64,000 bases of DNA. Source: Microbacterium maritypicum (GTDB taxonomy: Bacteria > Actinomycetota > Actinomycetes > Actinomycetales > Microbacteriaceae). The stretch spans positions 310,001 through 374,000 of the forward strand of contig NZ_WAAQ01000002.1 of NCBI RefSeq assembly GCF_008868125.1, in the 5' to 3' direction. This document shows positions 1-8,642 of the stretch, piece after piece. The notes below the pieces were generated by a model. The model had not been told where the DNA came from and searched no databases. It saw only the letters and a program-made list of their open reading frames with translations. The position numbers and the translations under genes were made by a program. Each line of letters starts with the position of its first letter. Position 1 is the first letter of the stretch.

Positions 1-1
1 G

Positions 2-3000
2 ACCGCGACGATCGCCGATGTCGCGCGACAGATCGCCACGACCGACCCGGCGCGCAGCATCGCGGCGGGAGCGGCCGATGTGCTCACCCTCTCCGTGGCG
101 CCGCCGACCAGCGAGCAGCTCACTATGCTCAACCCCGACCTGCTCGTGGGTGACGCCCCGATCGGCTCCGGATTCCTCGCCGAGGTGGTCAACGTCGGAC
201 CCCACCGGGCCTCGACGGGAGGCGCCGGTGCGCGTCCTGCCGCGGTGCTCACGGTCGTCGCCGGGCCCGCCGCCGGTCAGGAGTTCCCGCTGCCCATCGG
301 GCACTTCCTGATCGGGCGAGACGCCGCCAACGATGTCACCATCGCCGATCCGCTCGTCTCCAAGCGCCACGCCAGGATCGAGGTCGCGACCACGTTCGTC
401 GAGCTGGTCGACCTGAACTCGGCCAACGGCATCCTCGTGGACGGCGGTCTGGTCCAACGCCTCCGGGTCATTCCCGGTCAGACGTTCGTGCTCGGCGACT
501 GCGAGTTCGTCGTGCACATGGTCAGCGACTTCGACGGTTCGGCGTCGGGCGACCCCGTGCTCGAGCGCGGGGGAGCATTGATGTTCAACCGCAGCCCCCG
601 GGTCGAGGAACGCTTCACCGGTCAGGAGCTGGACGAACCGCGTTACCCGCGCGACCAGCCGTCGAGGCTCTTCCCCTGGCCCATGCTCGTCGCGCCGATC
701 CTGCTGGCCGTCACGATGTTCAGCATCACGCAGCGCCCCGCGTCCCTGTTGATCGCCGCCGCATCACCGATGATGATGTTCGGCAACTTCATCTCGCAGA
801 AGACCAACATCGGCCAGCGCCTGCGCAAGGAGGCGGAGTCGTTCGAGGAGCAGTTCGAGCGACTCGAGGAGACGCTCTACCACTCGCACCCGAAGGAGCG
901 GGAGGTGCGGCAGAACGAGGTGCCGGCCGTCGCGGTGGTGTTCGACGAGGCGATGCGCCTCGGCCCCCTGCTGTGGACGCGCCGACCGGAGCACTGGAAC
1001 TTCCTCGCCATGCGGCTCGGGGTGTGCGAGAGCGAGGCGCGCACCCGCATCAAGCGCACCGAGACTCCGGAGGCGCTCGTCGAGTACGTCGAACGTGTCG
1101 ACCGTCTCGAGGAGCGGTACCGGATGATCGCCGACGTACCCATCCTGGAATCCCTGCAGAGTGTGGGGTCCATCGGTGTCGCGGGGCCGACCTCGCTCGC
1201 CAGCGATGCGCTGCGCGGCATCGCGGTCCAGCTGTTCGGAACGCACTCGCCGAACGAACTGGTCACGGTCGCCCTCACCGAGCCGGGGTGGGCGAACGAG
1301 CTCGACTGGCTCAAATGGCTGCCGCACACCTCGAGCGAGCGCAACCCGTTCAAGGAGATGCCGCTCGCGGACTCCGCCTCGACCGGCACGGCCCTGCTCA
1401 GCGGTCTCGAGGAGATCGTGCTGCGTCGCTCGCGGGAGTCGAAATCGGCGCGTCCTCCGTACGGCGCCGACTGGGATCCGATGCGCTACGGCACCGACGT
1501 CAAGCGCGCGGCCGAGGACGCCACGTTCCCCGGGCAGACCGCGATCCTGGTCATCGTGACCAATGACGCCCCCGTGGACCGGGCCCGCCTGACCCAGATC
1601 CTGGAGCGTGGTGCCGACGTCGGCGTTTACGCCCTCTTCGTCGCCCCGGTCGTCGAAGCGCTGCCCGCGGCGTGCCGCACCTTCGTGGATGTGAGCGCCG
1701 GGCTCGGCGACGCCGTGGTCGGCACCGTCCGCAGCGGCGTGGACTACCACGGAGTGCAGGTAGAGGGCGTCTCGCACGCGTACATGATGATGTTCGCGAA
1801 GCGTCTCGCTCCGGTCGTCGATTCGAGCACCGTGATCGAGGATTCCTCCGACATCCCGAACTCGGTCAGCTTCCTCTCGCTCGTGGGGAACGAGGTCGCT
1901 GAGGATGCGAACGCCGTGATCGACCGCTGGCGGCAGAACAACACCATCATCGACCGCTCCGGCGCGCCCCAGTCCCGTCTCAAGAAGGCCGGGAACCTGC
2001 GCGCCATCATCGGCCAGTCGCAGACCGATGCGATGACCCTCGATCTGCGCACGCAGGGTCCGCATGCGCTCGTCGGCGGCACGACCGGTGCCGGCAAGAG
2101 CGAGTTCCTGCAGGCGTGGGTGCTCGGCATGGCTGCCGCCCACAGCCCTGACCGTGTCACATTCCTCTTCGTCGACTACAAGGGCGGCTCCGCCTTCGCC
2201 GACTGCGTCGACCTCCCGCACACGGTGGGGCTCGTCACCGACCTCAGCCCGCACCTCGTGCGGCGTGCGCTCACCAGCCTGCGCGCGGAGCTGCATCACC
2301 GCGAGCACCTCTTCAACCGCAAGAAGGCGAAGGACCTGCTCGAGCTCGAGAAGCGCCGCGACCCGGAGACCCCGCCCGCGCTGGTGCTCGTGATCGACGA
2401 GTTCGCCGCGCTCGCCGGAGAGGTGCCGGAGTTCGTGGACGGCGTCGTCGACATCGCTCAGCGCGGTCGCTCCCTCGGCATCCACCTGATCATGGCGACG
2501 CAGCGCCCCGCCGGCGTCATCAAGGACAACCTCCGCGCGAACACCAACCTCCGCGTCGCGCTGCGTATGGCCGACGAATCCGATTCCAAGGACGTCGTCG
2601 ATGATCCGGTGGCGGCGACGTTCTCGCCGTCGCTACCCGGGCGCGGTATCGCGAAGACCGGTCCCGGGCGTCTCGTGCCCTTCCAGTCCGCCTACGCGGG
2701 CGGGTGGACGACCGATGAGGTGCAGGTAGCCGAGGTCAAGGTCGCCGAGCTCCGGTTCGGCTCGATCCAGACCTGGGAGGCCGAGCAGGCTCCGGAGTCC
2801 GACTCCCACGACGAAGACCTCGGACCCAACGACCAGAAGCGCATCGTGGCGACGCTCGTGAACGCGGCGCGACAGGCGCGCATCCCGGCGCCCCGACGCC
2901 CGTGGCTCGACGATCTGGAGGGCGCCGTCGACATGCGCGACCTCCCCGTGCTCGGCGACGGACAGGTGCTGCTCGGCAAGATGGATGTCCCGGAGCGTCA

Positions 3001-4432
3001 GCTGCAGGAGCCGGCCTACTTCCATCCCGACAAGGACGGGTCGCTGCTCGTCTACGGCACGAGTGGATCGGGCAAGTCGACCGTGCTGCGCACGATCGCG
3101 ATCGCCGCCGGGTTCGACTCCGCGCATTCGAACGTCGAGGTGTACGGCCTCGACTTCGGTTCCGGCTCGCTCAAGAGCCTGGAGATGCTGCCGCATGTCG
3201 GGTCGATCATCTCGGGCGACGATTCCGAGCGTGTGCAGCGCGTTCTCCGCTCGCTCGCCAAGGTGCTCGATGACCGTGGAAAGCGCTTCAGCGCCGCCAA
3301 TGCCTCCAGCCTGACCGAGTACCGCGAGATCACCGGTAAGGACGAGGCGCGCATCCTGCTCCTGATCGACGGTTTCCCGCAGTTCCGCAGCGAGTGGGAG
3401 TCCACCACCGCGCGCATGCCGTTCTATCAGACGTTCATGCGCATCCTCGGGGAGGGGCGCCCGCTGGGCGTGCACGTGATCGCGAGCGCCGACCGTTCGG
3501 GCTCCGTGCCCACCGCGGTCAGCGCCAACGTGTCGCGGCGCGTGGTCCTGCGGCTCTCCGACGAATCCGGGTACGCGATGCTCAACGCCCCCAAGGACGT
3601 GCTGGACGAGCGTTCGGCGCCTGGTCGTGCCATCGTCGATGGTCGGGAGACCCAGATCGCCACTCTCGGCGGCACCCCGAACGTCGCCGAGCAGACCAAG
3701 CTGCTGGAACGGCTCGCGGAGCAGCTGCGCGCGTCGGGTGCGAGGGAGGTGCCGGAGATCGGCGCCCTGCCCACTCGTCTGTCGGTGCGCGACCTTCCCG
3801 ATCGTCTGGGTGAGTTCCCGGTGCTCGGCGTCGCGGAGGACACCCTGGCCGCGCGCGACTTCGACCCGGTCGGCACGTTCGTCGTGGCCGGGCCGCCGTC
3901 GTCGGGCAAGACCAACGCCCTGAAGTCGCTCATCACCTCGATGCGGCGGCTCGACCCCTCCGCCGTGCTGTTCCACTTCGGCGGCCGCCGTGCTCAGCTC
4001 AAGGACTACGCGAGCTGGACACGCAGCGCGGTGACGCCGGAGGATGCGAAGGAGCTCGCCAAGGAGATCACCGAGCTGATCGCCGACGACTCGCTCCCGA
4101 CCAGAGTGCTCATCGTGGTCGAAGATGTGCCCCAGTTCGCCGACAGTCCCGCCGAGCGCGAGATGAAGGCCCTCTTCCAGGCGATCAACCGCAGTGACCA
4201 CCTGCTCATCGGCGACGCCGACGTCACGCAGGTCACGAGCGGCTTCGGGTTCATCGGCGACTTCAAGGCCGGGCGCAAGGGCATCATCCTCAAGCCCGAT
4301 TCCTTCGACGGCGACGCGGTGTTCAAGGTGCCGTTCCCGAAGGTCAAGCGCACCGACTTCCCCGAGGGGCGAGGCATCTTCGTGCAGGCCGGCCGCCAGG
4401 TCACCGTGCAGCTGCCGCTCGTCGAGGGGTAG
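2..4432 (+). CDS. eccC: T7SS EccC-type FHA/FtsK-SpoIIIE ATPase (5' end outside window)
   Basis: Motor ATPase of a type VII secretion system; in the EccC family it drives export of WXG100 proteins and partners through the inner membrane. The reading frame is open to the left edge, so the N terminus is missing; 1,476 residues are visible. An FHA-like domain lies at about residues 84-170 (IGRD, SKRH, NSANG motifs). A hydrophobic stretch follows at about 220-265. Three P-loop domains follow: GGTTGAGKS with VLVIDEF (about 692 and 795), YGTSGSGKST with LLLIDGF (about 1020), and GPPSSGKT with the weaker VLIVVEDV (about 1298). FHA fused to three ATPase domains resembles the EssC/EccC types of Firmicutes and non-mycobacterial actinobacteria. 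The WXG100 genes directly downstream support the role. Whether EccB/D/E lie further left cannot be seen. Confidence 0.93.
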   Translation, partial: TATIADVARQIATTDPARSIAAGAADVLTLSVAPPTSEQLTMLNPDLLVGDAPIGSGFLAEVVNVGPHRASTGGAGARPAAVLTVVAGPAAGQEFPLPIGHFLIGRDAANDVTIADPLVSKRHARIEVATTFVELVDLNSANGILVDGGLVQRLRVIPGQTFVLGDCEFVVHMVSDFDGSASGDPVLERGGALMFNRSPRVEERFTGQELDEPRYPRDQPSRLFPWPMLVAPILLAVTMFSITQRPASLLIAAASPMMMFGNFISQKTNIGQRLRKEAESFEEQFERLEETLYHSHPKEREVRQNEVPAVAVVFDEAMRLGPLLWTRRPEHWNFLAMRLGVCESEARTRIKRTETPEALVEYVERVDRLEERYRMIADVPILESLQSVGSIGVAGPTSLASDALRGIAVQLFGTHSPNELVTVALTEPGWANELDWLKWLPHTSSERNPFKEMPLADSASTGTALLSGLEEIVLRRSRESKSARPPYGADWDPMRYGTDVKRAAEDATFPGQTAILVIVTNDAPVDRARLTQILERGADVGVYALFVAPVVEALPAACRTFVDVSAGLGDAVVGTVRSGVDYHGVQVEGVSHAYMMMFAKRLAPVVDSSTVIEDSSDIPNSVSFLSLVGNEVAEDANAVIDRWRQNNTIIDRSGAPQSRLKKAGNLRAIIGQSQTDAMTLDLRTQGPHALVGGTTGAGKSEFLQAWVLGMAAAHSPDRVTFLFVDYKGGSAFADCVDLPHTVGLVTDLSPHLVRRALTSLRAELHHREHLFNRKKAKDLLELEKRRDPETPPALVLVIDEFAALAGEVPEFVDGVVDIAQRGRSLGIHLIMATQRPAGVIKDNLRANTNLRVALRMADESDSKDVVDDPVAATFSPSLPGRGIAKTGPGRLVPFQSAYAGGWTTDEVQVAEVKVAELRFGSIQTWEAEQAPESDSHDEDLGPNDQKRIVATLVNAARQARIPAPRRPWLDDLEGAVDMRDLPVLGDGQVLLGKMDVPERQLQEPAYFHPDKDGSLLVYGTSGSGKSTVLRTIAIAAGFDSAHSNVEVYGLDFGSGSLKSLEMLPHVGSIISGDDSERVQRVLRSLAKVLDDRGKRFSAANASSLTEYREITGKDEARILLLIDGFPQFRSEWESTTARMPFYQTFMRILGEGRPLGVHVIASADRSGSVPTAVSANVSRRVVLRLSDESGYAMLNAPKDVLDERSAPGRAIVDGRETQIATLGGTPNVAEQTKLLERLAEQLRASGAREVPEIGALPTRLSVRDLPDRLGEFPVLGVAEDTLAARDFDPVGTFVVAGPPSSGKTNALKSLITSMRRLDPSAVLFHFGGRRAQLKDYASWTRSAVTPEDAKELAKEITELIADDSLPTRVLIVVEDVPQFADSPAEREMKALFQAINRSDHLLIGDADVTQVTSGFGFIGDFKAGRKGIILKPDSFDGDAVFKVPFPKVKRTDFPEGRGIFVQAGRQVTVQLPLVEG

Positions 4433-4449
4433 GAACGGCCGAAGCCGCG

Positions 4450-4497
4450 GATGGGGAGTTGTCCCCATCGACGTCGGTGCGGGTATTTCCATAAGGT
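4450..4497 (+). promoter_or_regulatory. T7SS box 1: palindromic operator plus -10 element
   Basis: GATGGGGAGTTGTCCCCATC (4450-4469) is an inverted repeat with one arm mismatch. It ends 22 bp before TAAGGT (4492-4497), a likely -10 hexamer; no good -35 hexamer is visible between them. The same arrangement occurs at four other sites in the locus, so a dedicated DNA-binding regulator, probably an activator given the position near -44, is inferred. Confidence 0.75.
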
Positions 4498-4510
4498 GGT
4501 CTTATTCGGG

Positions 4511-4524
4511 CCGGAGGGGTCCGG
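4511..4524 (+). promoter_or_regulatory. GGGG-loop hairpin in WXG100 leader 1
   Basis: CCGGA-GGGG-TCCGG forms a perfect 5-bp stem with a GGGG loop, about 14 nt after the -10 element and 15 nt before the GGAGG ribosome-binding site (4539-4543). It is identical in all three WXG100 leaders and resembles hairpins in front of exopolysaccharide genes in this window. Confidence 0.6.
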
Positions 4525-4551
4525 TTCTTTCGATTTGCGGAGGTGTGGACG

Positions 4552-4839
4552 ATGGCCGATTTCGGTGCGTCTTATGCAGAGATGGAGCAGGTGGCGTCGT
4601 CGCTGTCGCAGGCTCGTGATGACATTCAGGGTCAGTTGGACACGTTGAAGGGTCAGGTCGACACGCTTCTGGGTGACGACTTCAAGACGCAGCACGCGTC
4701 GGGCAAGTTCGGTGAGGGGTACACGGAGCTGACGACGGGTCTGAAGACCGCGGTCGACGGTATCAACGACATGTCCGAGTCGCTGCTGGGCATGATGCGG
4801 GCGATCCAGGACCTGGATCAGCAGCTCGCCGGCAGCTGA
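4552..4839 (+). CDS. WXG100-family T7SS substrate, copy 1
   Basis: Ninety-five-residue helical-hairpin protein of the WXG100/EsxA type, expected to be exported by the EccC machine as a dimer. The length and position beside eccC fit. The canonical W-x-G turn is absent: the turn region reads LLGDDFKTQHASGKFGEGY (about residues 42-60), with F in place of W. ATG at 4552 is chosen because GGAGG at 4539-4543 is 8 nt upstream; the GTG at 4543 overlaps that site. The DNA differs from copy 2 by one synonymous base and from copy 3 by four bases. A terminator-like hairpin follows, so this gene is probably made in excess over the downstream genes. Confidence 0.9.
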   Translation: MADFGASYAEMEQVASSLSQARDDIQGQLDTLKGQVDTLLGDDFKTQHASGKFGEGYTELTTGLKTAVDGINDMSESLLGMMRAIQDLDQQLAGS

Positions 4840-4859
4840 CACCGGGGCACTCTGACTCG

Positions 4860-4893
4860 AAAGGGGGCGGCGGGATCCGTCGGCCCCTTTTCT
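4860..4893 (+). terminator. Hairpin after WXG100 copy 1
   Basis: AAAGGGG (4860-4866) pairs with CCCCTTT (4884-4890), with a GC-rich interior, and is followed by TTCTC. Probably a partial terminator that lets some transcription pass into the cassette. Confidence 0.65.
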
Positions 4894-4924
4894 CTCATCA
4901 TCCCCGCTGGAGAAGATACTCGCG

Positions 4925-5260
4925 ATGGACATCATGCTCGATCTGGACCGACTTCGCCTGACGAAGACCGGCCTGACATCCTCGGTTGACGCCTTCGAAT
5001 CGGCGGCTCAGACCAACGATGCGCTGGAGAGCGCCGTCGGAAAACCGGACGGACGTTCCGAGCTGCGGCAGAAGGTCTCCGACTTCGAGGACGACTGGAA
5101 GTCGAACCGAGGCAAGCTGCAGAAGAACCTCGACGAGATCCTCAAGCAGCTGACCGGGATCATCGATGGTTGGGAGCAGTGGGACTCCGAGACCGCGAAC
5201 GGCTTCGAGAACCCCACGAGCACCGCAGACGTCTCCGTAGGGAAGGCCACTCCGCGATGA
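4925..5260 (+). CDS. T7SS partner-like helical protein (VGxPxG family), module 1
   Basis: Protein of 111 residues, predicted largely alpha-helical, with no signal peptide and no membrane segment. It shares VGKPDGRSELR (from residue 38) and a later F-x3-W-x3-R-x-KL pattern with the 115-aa protein at 9629. The VGxPxGxxxL[RK] motif also occurs at residue 39 of the 104-aa protein at 13177. The gene sits between a WXG100 gene and a large effector-like gene, and its stop overlaps the start of that gene (ATGA), so translation is likely coupled. By analogy with the small helical partners of LXG effectors, a targeting-partner or chaperone role is inferred, not shown. ATG at 4925 follows GGAGAAG. Confidence 0.8.
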   Translation: MDIMLDLDRLRLTKTGLTSSVDAFESAAQTNDALESAVGKPDGRSELRQKVSDFEDDWKSNRGKLQKNLDEILKQLTGIIDGWEQWDSETANGFENPTSTADVSVGKATPR

Positions 5261-6504
5261 GATCTCCGTTCACGCAGCACGAACTGCGACCGCTCGAGGG
5301 AAACCCGACCGTGATCTGGGATGACGGCGACGGATTCGTGAAGCTCGCCGTCACGATGTCCGAGACGGCGGTGCTGCTCACCGAGATCGGTGACTCCAGC
5401 GTCCACAAGAGCAAAGGCACGGACAAACTCGGCGACATGGCACGGGAGTCGTCGAGTGACCTGTCCGATGCCGCGGTGCGCTACGAGGGGACGGGCAAGG
5501 CGCTGCGTACGTATGCGGACGCGCTGCGGACCGCGCAGAACTGGCTCGACCTTCACCTCGACGAGGTCGAACGCGCGGAGAGGGAGTATCAGAGCGCGCT
5601 CGATGAGAAGGAAGCGGCTGACCGGAACCAGGCCTCGGTCGATCATCAGTGGCCCTGGGAGGACGAGCCGACGCAGGCGGACAAGGAAGCAGCGTCCGGC
5701 GCCGTCGATGCGGCGAACACCTCGCTCACCGGAGCGAAGGCGGATCGCGATGCCCAGTGGCGCAGCTTCGACCATGTGTTCGAGGCGTGGTCCGATGCGT
5801 ATGACGATGCCGTGGAGGGTGTGCAGAAGGCCATGGACACGGCCGACAACGGCGACGGATTCTGGGGATTCGTCGACGACCTCCTCACCGTCATATCCGT
5901 CGTCCTGATCGTTCTCACGATCGTCGCACTGATCATCGGCGCCCCTTTCACAGGTCTATTGGCAGGGGTGCTCCTCGGACTCACTCTCCTCAGCCTCGGT
6001 CTCACTGCGCTCAAGTATTTCGATGGTCGTGCGACGCTGGGCGACGTCGGGCTCGCCGCGCTCGGCCTGCTGCCGTTCGGGATCGGTAGGGTGCTCTCGA
6101 AGGGCGTTCCCGCGCTCGGTGCCGTCCTCAGCGGCGGACGGGGTGTCGTCACCTCGGTGATCCGAGCGGGCCTTCCGCGCGTGCGGCTCTTTCATCCGTC
6201 CACCTGGGCGACGCCGTTCCAGTGGCTCGCGGCACCGATCCGTTCGATGTCGAATCTGCCCAGGCCGGGTCTCTTCGTCAACCCGTTGCGGACGATCGTC
6301 AACGGCGGCCCTGAGGTGCAGCAGATGCAGCGATTCCTCACGACGATGCACAACTCGCAGTGGGGGGCGAATCCTGCCGTGCAGCAGTTCATCGCGGCGA
6401 CCGCGTCGCACTTCCCCTCCAGCCTGGTATCGCGGCTGAACGCGGTGAACTGGCTCGGATCCACGAGTCTGAACGTCTACGGGTCGATCACGGCGCCCTG
6501 GTGA
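5257..6504 (+). CDS. Putative T7SS effector-like coiled-coil/membrane protein, module 1
   Basis: Protein of 415 residues. The N-terminal ~200 residues are helical and carry RYEGTGKALRTYADALRTAQ and then W-x2-AY-x2-AV-x-G-V at W178, both matched in the protein at 9991 (W184); the W motif recurs in the hydrolase at 13463 (W177). A hydrophobic block of probably two helices spans about residues 210-265, followed by a glycine/proline-rich C terminus that diverges from the paralogue. This layout (conserved helical targeting region, membrane block, variable tail) is what LXG-type T7SS effectors look like, but no toxin domain is recognised. ATG at 5257 overlaps the upstream stop; the longer open frame from 5170 would overlap the previous gene by 90 bp. 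Function unknown. Confidence 0.78.
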   Translation: MRSPFTQHELRPLEGNPTVIWDDGDGFVKLAVTMSETAVLLTEIGDSSVHKSKGTDKLGDMARESSSDLSDAAVRYEGTGKALRTYADALRTAQNWLDLHLDEVERAEREYQSALDEKEAADRNQASVDHQWPWEDEPTQADKEAASGAVDAANTSLTGAKADRDAQWRSFDHVFEAWSDAYDDAVEGVQKAMDTADNGDGFWGFVDDLLTVISVVLIVLTIVALIIGAPFTGLLAGVLLGLTLLSLGLTALKYFDGRATLGDVGLAALGLLPFGIGRVLSKGVPALGAVLSGGRGVVTSVIRAGLPRVRLFHPSTWATPFQWLAAPIRSMSNLPRPGLFVNPLRTIVNGGPEVQQMQRFLTTMHNSQWGANPAVQQFIAATASHFPSSLVSRLNAVNWLGSTSLNVYGSITAPW

Positions 6505-6523
6505 CGGCCTACGCTTGATTCTC

Positions 6524-7027
6524 ATGACCTCCCCTCGGGCCTCCGTGCACAAGCGGATCACGACGATGTATCTCCTGCTGCGGATGATGCAGGCGGCGGC
6601 GCTGATCGTCTATCTCGTTGGGTCTTTGCTTCTCACCGGAGGACAGATCGCCGCCGGTCGTGCGCCGATGTGGGGCGTTGCCATCGACTACCCCCTGTTC
6701 TCTTTTCCAGGGCTGCTACCTCTCGTCGTGTCCGTCATCGGTCTCATCCTGGCCGCCGCTGTTCTCGCTACGGCGCGTGTGAACGATTCCGGTCGAGTGG
6801 GCGGAGCGTTCGCGGCGACGGGTGCGGCCACCGCGTCCTCGGCGATGTTCGCGTGGATGCTCCCTTCGGAAGGGGCGACCGAGGCGACGCTGCGGTGGGC
6901 CGCGGCCGGTCTCGACGGGGCCGCCACTGTGGTTCTGATGGTCGCAGCGCTGATCCTCGCCGTCCGAGATGACCGTGCTCGTCAGCGTGAAGGACGCCCG
7001 ATATGGACCCCCGGTCAGGAAAGCTGA
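6524..7027 (+). CDS. Hypothetical four-helix membrane protein
   Basis: Protein of 167 residues with about four hydrophobic helices (visible stretches AALIVYLVGSLLL, LLPLVVSVIGLILAAAVL, AAFAATGAATASSAMFAWML and VVLMVAALILAV) and a charged C-terminal tail. No family recognised. It lies in module 1 after the effector-like gene, and its stop overlaps the next start by one base (TGATG). ATG at 6524 is preferred to the TTG at 6515; TACGCT at 6510-6515 could be a -10 element only 8 nt upstream, so it may have its own near-leaderless promoter. It might protect against or anchor the module's effector, but this is only a positional guess. Confidence 0.7.
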   Translation: MTSPRASVHKRITTMYLLLRMMQAAALIVYLVGSLLLTGGQIAAGRAPMWGVAIDYPLFSFPGLLPLVVSVIGLILAAAVLATARVNDSGRVGGAFAATGAATASSAMFAWMLPSEGATEATLRWAAAGLDGAATVVLMVAALILAVRDDRARQREGRPIWTPGQES

Positions 7028-7605
7028 TGGCCGAAGGCGAGCCCGGCGGATTCAGCATCCTGTTCCCGCCGGGATGGACGCGGTACTTCATCGATGATGA
7101 GGGGCGAAAAGCCCTGACCACGCGGATGTCGTCGCAGATTCGGGCGCTCGGTCGCCCCGATCTCGATGTCGAGGCGCGGATGCTGATCAGCCAGCAATGG
7201 AAGCAGATGCAGGCGCGGAGCGTCGGTGCGGTCTACCTTCCGGACGCGATGGGGGACGACTCGAAACCTCTGCCGATGTCGTTCGCGTTGATCCAACATG
7301 TCGCTCGTCCCGGAACCGATTTCGAGTCGGCGTTCCGCGACATGGCGAAGGGGACCGTTGAAGCTTTCGACACGTCGATCGGTCGGATTCTGCGGGTCGA
7401 GAGCGAGCGCCGCGGCACAGACGAGCTCGCGGACGTGATCGGGCGGCAGATCGACTACGGCATCGCGCTTCCGAACCCCCGCGATCGTCGCGGCATGATC
7501 ATCTCGACCTCCATCACCACGCTCGACGACACCGCACCCGATCTGGTGAATGGTCTGATCGAGCTCAGCGATACGATCGTCGAGACGTTCCGGTGGCGTG
7601 CGTGA
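7027..7605 (+). CDS. T7SS-associated hypothetical protein (PPGW type), module 1
   Basis: Soluble-looking protein of 192 residues. It shares with the 225-aa protein at 11935 the N-terminal pattern F-x(2)-LFPPGW, then ALGRPDLDVEAR compared with QAGRPDLDAEFR, and a central Q-x(4-6)-R-x(4)-V-x-A/Y block. The two are clear paralogues, one per cassette. The PPGW start and mixed alpha/beta character loosely recall PsbP/LpqN-like folds, but this is not a firm assignment. It overlaps both neighbours (TGATG at the start, GTGA at the end), so it is translated as part of the module-1 operon. ATG at 7027 is preferred over 7003, which lies within the upstream gene. Confidence 0.75.
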   Translation: MAEGEPGGFSILFPPGWTRYFIDDEGRKALTTRMSSQIRALGRPDLDVEARMLISQQWKQMQARSVGAVYLPDAMGDDSKPLPMSFALIQHVARPGTDFESAFRDMAKGTVEAFDTSIGRILRVESERRGTDELADVIGRQIDYGIALPNPRDRRGMIISTSITTLDDTAPDLVNGLIELSDTIVETFRWRA

Positions 7606-8162
7606 GCCGCTACCGGGTGCGGCCCGACCAGACCGCTTGGCTGACACTTCCGCTCGTGTTCCCATGGAGAGACTTCGTCGATGACGTGTCCTGGGCCGCC
7701 GAAGTCGCAGGTGACCGAGCCCTTGCGGAGGCGCCCGCTGCTGTCCGCACGGCTATCGCCGAGAGCGCGCTCACTCTCGTGCGCGCCGAGCCGCCGCTTC
7801 CGGGGGTGCAGGAACGATTCTGGTGGCTCCCCTCGATCGGCGGAGCGGTGGTCGTCGCTCACCTGACGGCTGTCGAACTCGACGAGTCGCTGTGCGAGCA
7901 GCCCCTGGAATCTCTCGTCTTCCTCGGTGCGGGAGGCATGGTCCAGAACATTACCGAGGTCGAGGGGAGCGCGTTCGATACGGCACTGGACTGCGTGCTG
8001 CTCGTCGCGGTCGAGGACTCGACCATCGCGCTGAGGCGCCTCCTCGGACGGACTGCGCGGACGCTGCTGATGCTCGACGTCTTCGTCGACGACGGCGGTG
8101 CGCTCCACGAGGCGCAGCACGATATCTCGTCGCTCTTCACCTCGATCGAAGTGGTGGACTGA
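7602..8162 (+). CDS. T7SS-associated hypothetical protein (LPL/FPW type), module 1
   Basis: Protein of 186 residues without signal peptide or membrane helix. The start (RYRVRPDQTAWLTLPL) resembles RWDFAYDAEWFIPLPA of the 202-aa protein at 11289, and both have a mid-protein aromatic strand (RFWWLP, QLWFVP) and a C-terminal helix. They look like remote paralogues. In module 1 this gene follows the PPGW gene; in module 2 the order is reversed. Translation probably starts at GTG 7602, which overlaps the upstream stop (GTGA). Function unknown; adaptor, chaperone or immunity roles are all possible. Confidence 0.7.
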   Translation: MSRYRVRPDQTAWLTLPLVFPWRDFVDDVSWAAEVAGDRALAEAPAAVRTAIAESALTLVRAEPPLPGVQERFWWLPSIGGAVVVAHLTAVELDESLCEQPLESLVFLGAGGMVQNITEVEGSAFDTALDCVLLVAVEDSTIALRRLLGRTARTLLMLDVFVDDGGALHEAQHDISSLFTSIEVVD

Positions 8163-8170
8163 CCGGGCTC

Positions 8171-8221
8171 GTCGATGGGGACTTGTCCCCATCGACGGTG
8201 TTTGCGGCTGCCCCGTAGGGT
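8171..8221 (+). promoter_or_regulatory. T7SS box 2: palindromic operator plus -10 element
   Basis: Two perfect 12-bp arms, GTCGATGGGGAC (8171-8182) and GTCCCCATCGAC (8185-8196), are separated by TT. The core ends 22 bp before TAGGGT (8216-8221). Sequence and spacing are identical to box 4 at 12617. Confidence 0.8.
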
Positions 8222-8234
8222 GGTCTTATTCGGG

Positions 8235-8248
8235 CCGGAGGGGTCCGG
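8235..8248 (+). promoter_or_regulatory. GGGG-loop hairpin in WXG100 leader 2
   Basis: CCGGA-GGGG-TCCGG, identical to the hairpins at 4511 and 12681, between the predicted transcription start and the GGAGG ribosome-binding site. Confidence 0.6.
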
Positions 8249-8275
8249 TTCTTTCGATTTGCGGAGGTGTGGACG

Positions 8276-8563
8276 ATGGCCGATTTCGGTGCGTCTTATG
8301 CAGAGATGGAGCAGGTGGCGTCGTCGCTGTCGCAGGCTCGTGATGACATTCAGGGTCAGTTGGACACGTTGAAGGGTCAGGTCGACACGCTTCTGGGTGA
8401 CGACTTCAAGACGCAGCACGCGTCGGGCAAGTTCGGTGAGGGGTACACGGAGCTGACGACGGGTCTGAAGACCGCGGTCGACGGTATCAACGACATGTCC
8501 GAGTCGCTGCTGGGCATGATGCGGGCGATCCAGGACCTGGACCAGCAGCTCGCCGGCAGCTGA
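8276..8563 (+). CDS. WXG100-family T7SS substrate, copy 2
   Basis: Ninety-five residues, identical in amino acid sequence to copy 1; a single synonymous difference (GAC for GAT near the C terminus). It has the same GGAGG site 8 nt before ATG 8276 and the same leader. As in the other copies, the W of the WXG turn is replaced by F. It heads module 2. Three genes for essentially the same substrate imply either a dosage effect or local supply of the partner to each cassette. Confidence 0.9.
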   Translation: MADFGASYAEMEQVASSLSQARDDIQGQLDTLKGQVDTLLGDDFKTQHASGKFGEGYTELTTGLKTAVDGINDMSESLLGMMRAIQDLDQQLAGS

Positions 8564-8580
8564 ACCACGGCACGGTTTCA

Positions 8581-8615
8581 CGAAGAGGGGCGACCATGAC
8601 GGTCGGCCCTCTTCG
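8581..8615 (+). terminator. Hairpin after WXG100 copy 2
   Basis: CGAAGAGGG-G-CGACC pairs with GGTCG-G-CCCTCTTCG around the loop ATGAC: 14 bp with one G-G mismatch. Likely the terminator of a short WXG100 transcript. Confidence 0.75.
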
Positions 8616-8642
8616 TCGTTCGCGGGCGTTTACTCTGGGAGC

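Larger units (their letters stand above)
8171..8563 (+). repeat. 393-bp direct repeat: promoter plus WXG100 gene (partner 12617-13009)
   Basis: From the operator palindrome to the WXG100 stop codon this segment is colinear with 12617-13009 without gaps; I count five base differences, all within the gene. Copy 1 joins the match only from GGTGGTCTTATT (about 4496) onward. Flanking DNA is unrelated, so this is a recent duplication or a tract kept alike by gene conversion. Confidence 0.85.

Noticed and set aside
764..2485. Long minus-strand frames opposite eccC
   Set aside because: No recognisable domains, composition typical of antisense frames in high-GC DNA; eccC motifs are clear on the plus strand.
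5170..5256. N-terminal extension of the module-1 effector-like gene
   Set aside because: It would overlap the partner gene by 90 bp; the ATGA junction at 5257 and similarity to the 9991 product support the shorter form.
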